Shown piece after piece: positions 37,789 through 41,060 of a DNA stretch of 41,060 bases. The notes under the pieces were generated by a model. The model ran no database searches. It was not told the origin of the DNA and worked only from the letters and a program-made list of their open reading frames with translations. A program made the position numbers and the translations under genes. Source of the stretch: an uncultured Oscillibacter sp. GTDB lineage: Bacteria; Bacillota; Clostridia; Oscillospirales; Oscillospiraceae. Positions within the stretch are counted from its first letter, which is position 1. The number at the start of each line of letters is the position of its first letter. Where the stretch lies: contig CAJTZL010000021.1 of assembly GCA_910583695.1 (NCBI GenBank), positions 1 to 41,060 of the forward strand, in the 5' to 3' direction.

Positions 37789-38414
37789 ATGAATGCGTCA
37801 GAATTTAGTATCTCATGGGACTCCAACGGTAAAGAAAATTGGTCAATATCGTTGTCAGATACATTAAGCAGTAGCCATAAGTTCAATGATGATGGAAGCA
37901 TTACAGGTACAATTAGCTTACTAGTTAAAATATTTCCGAATAACGGATTAGAAAACTTCACAGTCGTCAATTTAGGAGTAGGATCTGCAAAGGACATTTA
38001 TTTTGAATGGGATCAAAATAATCTATTCCGTTTATCTAATCACCTTACGGAATGTAATCCATCAAAAGCGGATTTTTGCACAGTTGGAGAGAGTGCCGTA
38101 TTTTCATTTGATAAGGGGGTGGTTGTTACAGATATTGACAGCGGTTTCCGCTTAATGTACATGTTGCCTAATACAGTGGAAACATATACTCTGCCGCTGC
38201 CAGCAGCGTATCCTGTTTTAATACACGAAATAATGAAGTGCGCTCTTTGCCAGAGCGTATGTATATAGTTTTGTATGCTGAATATTCTGATATTCAGCAT
38301 AATAGTACCAAAGATGCATTCTATATTACCTTTAGCAGAACTGGTTTCGAAAGCAATGAAGATAATTCAGGTTCTGCCAAATATCAATTTGTGTCAACAT
38401 TGCTCTCCAGATAA
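37789..38414 (+). pseudogene. hypothetical A+T-rich gene, frameshifted
   Basis: The first frame (ATG 37789) runs to 38268 and looks like a coding sequence: beta-rich, acidic, no recognised domain. Around 38215 sense continues in another frame (FNTRNNEVRSLPERM, later YITFSRTGFES) and ends at 38414, so one or two bases have been lost or gained. No clear ribosome site. Base composition is lower in G+C than the element's genes. Unknown function; could be cargo of an old element. Confidence 0.55.
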
Positions 38415-38459
38415 ATTACAGAAGCAGTAGTGGACTAAATCCACCTTTTCTCTGGGTTT

Positions 38460-38520
38460 GAACGCCCCCACCCAATCTAAACAAATTGTTGTCAGTTGTT
38501 CGGATTGGGTAGGGGCGTTC
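38460..38520. repeat. long imperfect inverted repeat
   Basis: GAACGCCCCCACCCAATC (38460-38477) pairs with GATTGGGTAGGGGCGTTC (38503-38520), one mismatch, 25-base loop. Could be a terminator-like or miniature element structure; a T-rich tail (TTTCTCT) follows on the plus strand. Confidence 0.65.
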
Positions 38521-38838
38521 TTTCTCTGTTGCCCGTATACTTCAAAGGATACAGGTTTTTCGGTTTCGTATGTCATATGCCACTGTCCAAGAGCAAACAG
38601 GTCAAAATCAGAGTGCAAACATGTAAATGGCGGGAATCGAATCCCCTGCTGACATCATTTGTATATTGTGCTTCAAGGCTTCCCCTTCTTTTCTGGCTCC
38701 CAGAACTTTGAATCGTCTTGAGCTCCAGCAAGGTGAAAGACTTTGACGCTTACTTAAATTATGGGGGCACGCAGATTTTGGACGCTCTCACGCAAAATGT
38801 CAAACCAGACTCTATCCTAACACGTCAGCCTAACGGGT
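38521..38838. other. 318 bases without a convincing gene
   Basis: Holds only fragments: a short open stretch from about 38711 (reading SSKVKDFDAYLNYGGTQIL) that runs into the end of the chemoreceptor gene, with no start or ribosome site, and a T-arm-like string near 38637. Probably decayed sequence. Confidence 0.45.
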
Positions 38839-40542
38839 TCATTTTGAAGGGCTGCTCTTCAACTGAAACCTTCCTACCAGACTTTTCATAAGCTGTGACT
38901 GGCTGGACAGTTCTTCGCTTGCCGCTGCGCTTTCCTCCGCGGTTGCCGAGTTTGTCTGTACAACATTGGAGATCTGGTCAATTCCCACCGTGAGCTGAGC
39001 GATGGAATCCGCCTGATCGCCGCTGGCCTCCGAAATCTGTTCGATAATGCCGGCCATTTCATTCACGTCATTGACTGCTTGAATCAAAGACTGCGCCGTA
39101 TCATCCGCAATCTGCGTTCCGTTTTCGATTGCCTGTAAAGAATTTTCAATCAAAGCAGCGATATTTTCGGAAGCCTCCTTGCTTTTGTTTGCCAGGTTGC
39201 GGACTTCATCGGCTACTACGGCAAACCCTTTTCCGGCGGCGCCTGCGCGGGCGGCTTCTACGGCGGCGTTCAGGGCAAGAATATTGGTTTGGAACGCAAT
39301 ATCTTCAATGATCTTCATGATTTTGCTGATCTCACTGGAGCAGCTGCTAATATCCCCCATTGCACGTGTCATCTGCTGCATTTTTTCTTTGCTCACATTC
39401 ATCTTTACGCTGACACTGTCTGCCGCTTTACTGGCCTGCCGTGCATTGTCCGCGTTCTGATTTACTTTGCTGGAGATTTCATCAATCGTGGCAGCGAGTT
39501 CCTGCACGGAACTGGCCTGCTCAGTCGCCCCCTGGGCAAGCGCCTGAGCGCCATTCGATACTTGGTCCGCTCCGCCCGCGACCTGAGCGGAACTTTGGCT
39601 GATTTGCAGCATTGTGTCATTGAGCTTGTCTGCAATGCCCCGGAACAAGACAAGCAAAGGATAAAAGCCGCCTGTATACGCTTCCTCGCAGGTCGAATCT
39701 ACCGTAAAATCTCCCTCGGCCATTTTAGCAAGGAATTGATTCTCATCCTCAATAATAAGTTGAAGTTTATGGATCAATCTGCCTACCTGAACAGCGAGAA
39801 CACCCAGTTCATCCTCCGAGGTATAGGAAATCTTTACATCCAAATCCCCTTCCGCCATTTTTATGGCAGCATTCTGGATTTCGGAAATAGGGGTTTTGAT
39901 CAGGCGTATAATCACAAATGAGAAGAAGACGCCTACGAGGATGATGGAAATGACAACTGCCGCCATGGTCAAGGTGGCGGTTCTGTAAAGGGAAGCGCTT
40001 TCCGCCGCTGCATCATCGCTTCCTTTGGTATTGTAGTCGATAATATCATCAAAAGCACTGTTCAAAGAGTTAAAAAGTGCCTCACATTCTTCGTCCAGAA
40101 TCGCACGGGCACTCTCAAAGCGGCCCTGTTTGGCGAAAACCATCATTTCTTCTTCCGCCGCCTGATACTGTGTCCAAAGATTGTTTGCGTTGTCATAGAA
40201 ATTTCGTTCTTCCTCATCGATCATATCCCCATATGCGGCTAAGAGGACGTCCATGGTTTCGATTCCATCTTGGATGGACTGAAGGCTGGTCTCCTCTTTG
40301 CTGTCAGAGTCTGCGGTAAGGTACTCCAGCTCATTCAGCCGGATATTGGAAATGGTAGCACTCAGCTCCCTTGCTACATCAACACTGGGAAGCCAGCTTG
40401 TTGCAATGTCGTTTGTCATGTCGTTCATCCGGCCCATGAGAAAAAATGACATCCCGCTGATAATGAGCATTCCGAGCAGCGCAACTCCTATGAGGATATA
40501 AAGTTTCAGTCTGATTTTTAAATTTTTTATGTAGTGAATCAT
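38839..40542 (-). CDS. methyl-accepting chemotaxis protein
   Basis: 567 residues. Two transmembrane helices (about residues 12-35 and 188-212) flank a four-helix-bundle ligand domain (4HB_MCP type, with SWLPSVDVARELS). A HAMP domain and second HAMP-like stretch follow, then the signalling domain with the conserved hairpin tip IAFQTNILALNAAVEAARAG and typical methylation helices. Complete for the family. It would sense a periplasmic or extracellular signal and control CheA. As host DNA outside the element, it marks the chromosome next to the integration site. Confidence 0.95.
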   Translation of the reverse strand: MIHYIKNLKIRLKLYILIGVALLGMLIISGMSFFLMGRMNDMTNDIATSWLPSVDVARELSATISNIRLNELEYLTADSDSKEETSLQSIQDGIETMDVLLAAYGDMIDEEERNFYDNANNLWTQYQAAEEEMMVFAKQGRFESARAILDEECEALFNSLNSAFDDIIDYNTKGSDDAAAESASLYRTATLTMAAVVISIILVGVFFSFVIIRLIKTPISEIQNAAIKMAEGDLDVKISYTSEDELGVLAVQVGRLIHKLQLIIEDENQFLAKMAEGDFTVDSTCEEAYTGGFYPLLVLFRGIADKLNDTMLQISQSSAQVAGGADQVSNGAQALAQGATEQASSVQELAATIDEISSKVNQNADNARQASKAADSVSVKMNVSKEKMQQMTRAMGDISSCSSEISKIMKIIEDIAFQTNILALNAAVEAARAGAAGKGFAVVADEVRNLANKSKEASENIAALIENSLQAIENGTQIADDTAQSLIQAVNDVNEMAGIIEQISEASGDQADSIAQLTVGIDQISNVVQTNSATAEESAAASEELSSQSQLMKSLVGRFQLKSSPSK

Positions 40543-40751
40543 CTTTGCAATCTCCTCTTATACTTCGTTATCCGCAGTTGACAGCTATAAAAATATATCG
40601 GAAGATTTTCTCTGTTTGATAAGTGGATTGATGAGAATATGATGGATACGTTTTTTGAATGGCTGTAAAACGGAATCTTTTTTGTCAAGAATGGATAGCG
40701 CAAAATCCTGTAACCGCAAGGTTTGCGGTGACAAGGAAGTAATTTTGATTA

Positions 40752-40790
40752 GACGGTATAGCCCCGATTACAAGGGCTGTACCGTCTTTT
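40752..40790 (+). terminator. hairpin with T-run at the edge of the second element
   Basis: GACGGTATAGCCC and GGGCTGTACCGTC (one T-G pair) with a nine-base loop, followed on the plus strand by TTTT. It lies 26 bases beyond the recombinase stop codon. Confidence 0.65.
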
Positions 40791-40815
40791 CTTGCGCTCA
40801 ACGAGCGCATATTCT

Positions 40816-41060
40816 TTATGCGCCTTGCCGTTTCGGTTGCGTGGCAGAAAGGAAATTGATTTCCCCTACAAAGTTGAAAACAATATCTACTTTCTGTACC
40901 CGTTTCCCGTCCACCTTTTCCGGCGCATGGACTATGATTTTCTTGATAAATTCATTGACGATTGCGGGGGTGAGTTCTTTTATCCCCACATACTTGCGGA
41001 TAATTGCGGCGAAGCTGTCAAAATCGCTCTTGTTCTGTTCGTAGGTATCGACTTCCTGCT
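40816..41060 (-). CDS. large serine recombinase, C-terminal end (gene cut by window)
   Basis: Only the last 81 residues are visible; stop TAA at 40816-40818. They match the DUF4368-like C-terminal segment of Tn5397/TnpX-type serine recombinases: YEQNKSDFDSFAAIIRKY, then LTPAIVNEFIKKIIVHAPEK and VDIVFNFVGEINF. These enzymes move transposons and integrative elements with a catalytic Ser near the N-terminus, here out of view. It shows that a second, unrelated mobile element begins at the right edge, close to the chemoreceptor gene. Confidence 0.85.
   Translation of the reverse strand, partial: QEVDTYEQNKSDFDSFAAIIRKYVGIKELTPAIVNEFIKKIIVHAPEKVDGKRVQKVDIVFNFVGEINFLSATQPKRQGA

Noticed and set aside
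38625..38660. tRNA T-arm-like string (GGGAATCGAATCCCC)
   Set aside because: No acceptor, anticodon or D-arm partner can be folded around it; a chance resemblance or a very decayed fragment.
1..41060. CRISPR array, restriction-modification pair or prophage structural genes
   Set aside because: None found: no regularly spaced repeats, the methyltransferase has no nuclease partner, and no capsid or tail genes are visible.

Overview
The window is about 37 kb of an integrative and conjugative element (ICE) from a G+C-rich gut Firmicute, most likely an Oscillospiraceae/Clostridiales relative, followed by about 4 kb of host chromosome that ends in a second mobile element. The lineage call rests on the T4SS gene set (PrgI, CD1110-type VirB4, NlpC/P60 and TrbL-like proteins), the Tn916-type integrase, strong AGGAGG ribosome sites and sigma-A-like promoters. 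It is an inference from gene content, not a database result.

Layout. 1-8.5 kb (minus strand) is the type IV secretion block: pilin-like protein, DNA adenine methyltransferase, VirB6/TrbL-like channel, NlpC/P60 hydrolase, small HTH protein, PrgI, a VirB4 N-terminal-like protein and the VirB4 ATPase that runs off the left edge. A plus-strand DUF4160/DUF2442 pair sits between the last two. 8.6-10.8 kb holds singly promoted cargo (SAM methyltransferase, HD-GYP protein, two unknowns). 10.8-22.6 kb is a surface module: a 2660-residue adhesin with a thioester domain and about 23 Cna-B/SpaA domains, a secreted CAP protein, a sortase, a membrane-anchored surface protein, a 29-residue membrane peptide and a RelE/Gp49-like protein, several joined by ATGA overlaps. 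22.7-24.6 kb is a first ParA/ParB pair.

At 24.855 kb lies the 3' part of a tRNA-Pro(GGG) gene, cut in the anticodon loop, with its terminator. It looks like an attachment-site scar. To its right, 25.2-32.7 kb is a plasmid-like replication module: a second ParA/ParB pair (ParB interrupted by an in-frame amber codon), DnaB-type helicase, HTH replication protein, small operon proteins and a probable countertranscribed RNA. 32.5-34.7 kb is regulatory: divergent HTH regulators, a probable type I toxin-antitoxin locus and two promoter-terminator units that look like small RNAs. A 23-bp palindrome occurs five times between 26.3 and 33.7 kb, three of them inside the second parB reading frame. 34.7-37.1 kb has two tyrosine recombinases and an excisionase-like protein; the second recombinase abuts the 3' end of an intact tRNA-Pro(CGG), the likely current integration site.

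Beyond the tRNA, host DNA carries a frameshifted CHAP-type amidase remnant, another frameshifted gene, a chemoreceptor, and at the right edge the C-terminus of a large serine recombinase from a different element. Relaxase and VirD4 coupling protein are not in the window and presumably lie to the left. The genes together describe an element that transfers by a T4SS, probably helps cell contact with a sortase-linked adhesin, may replicate and partition like a plasmid after excision, and integrates at proline tRNA genes.
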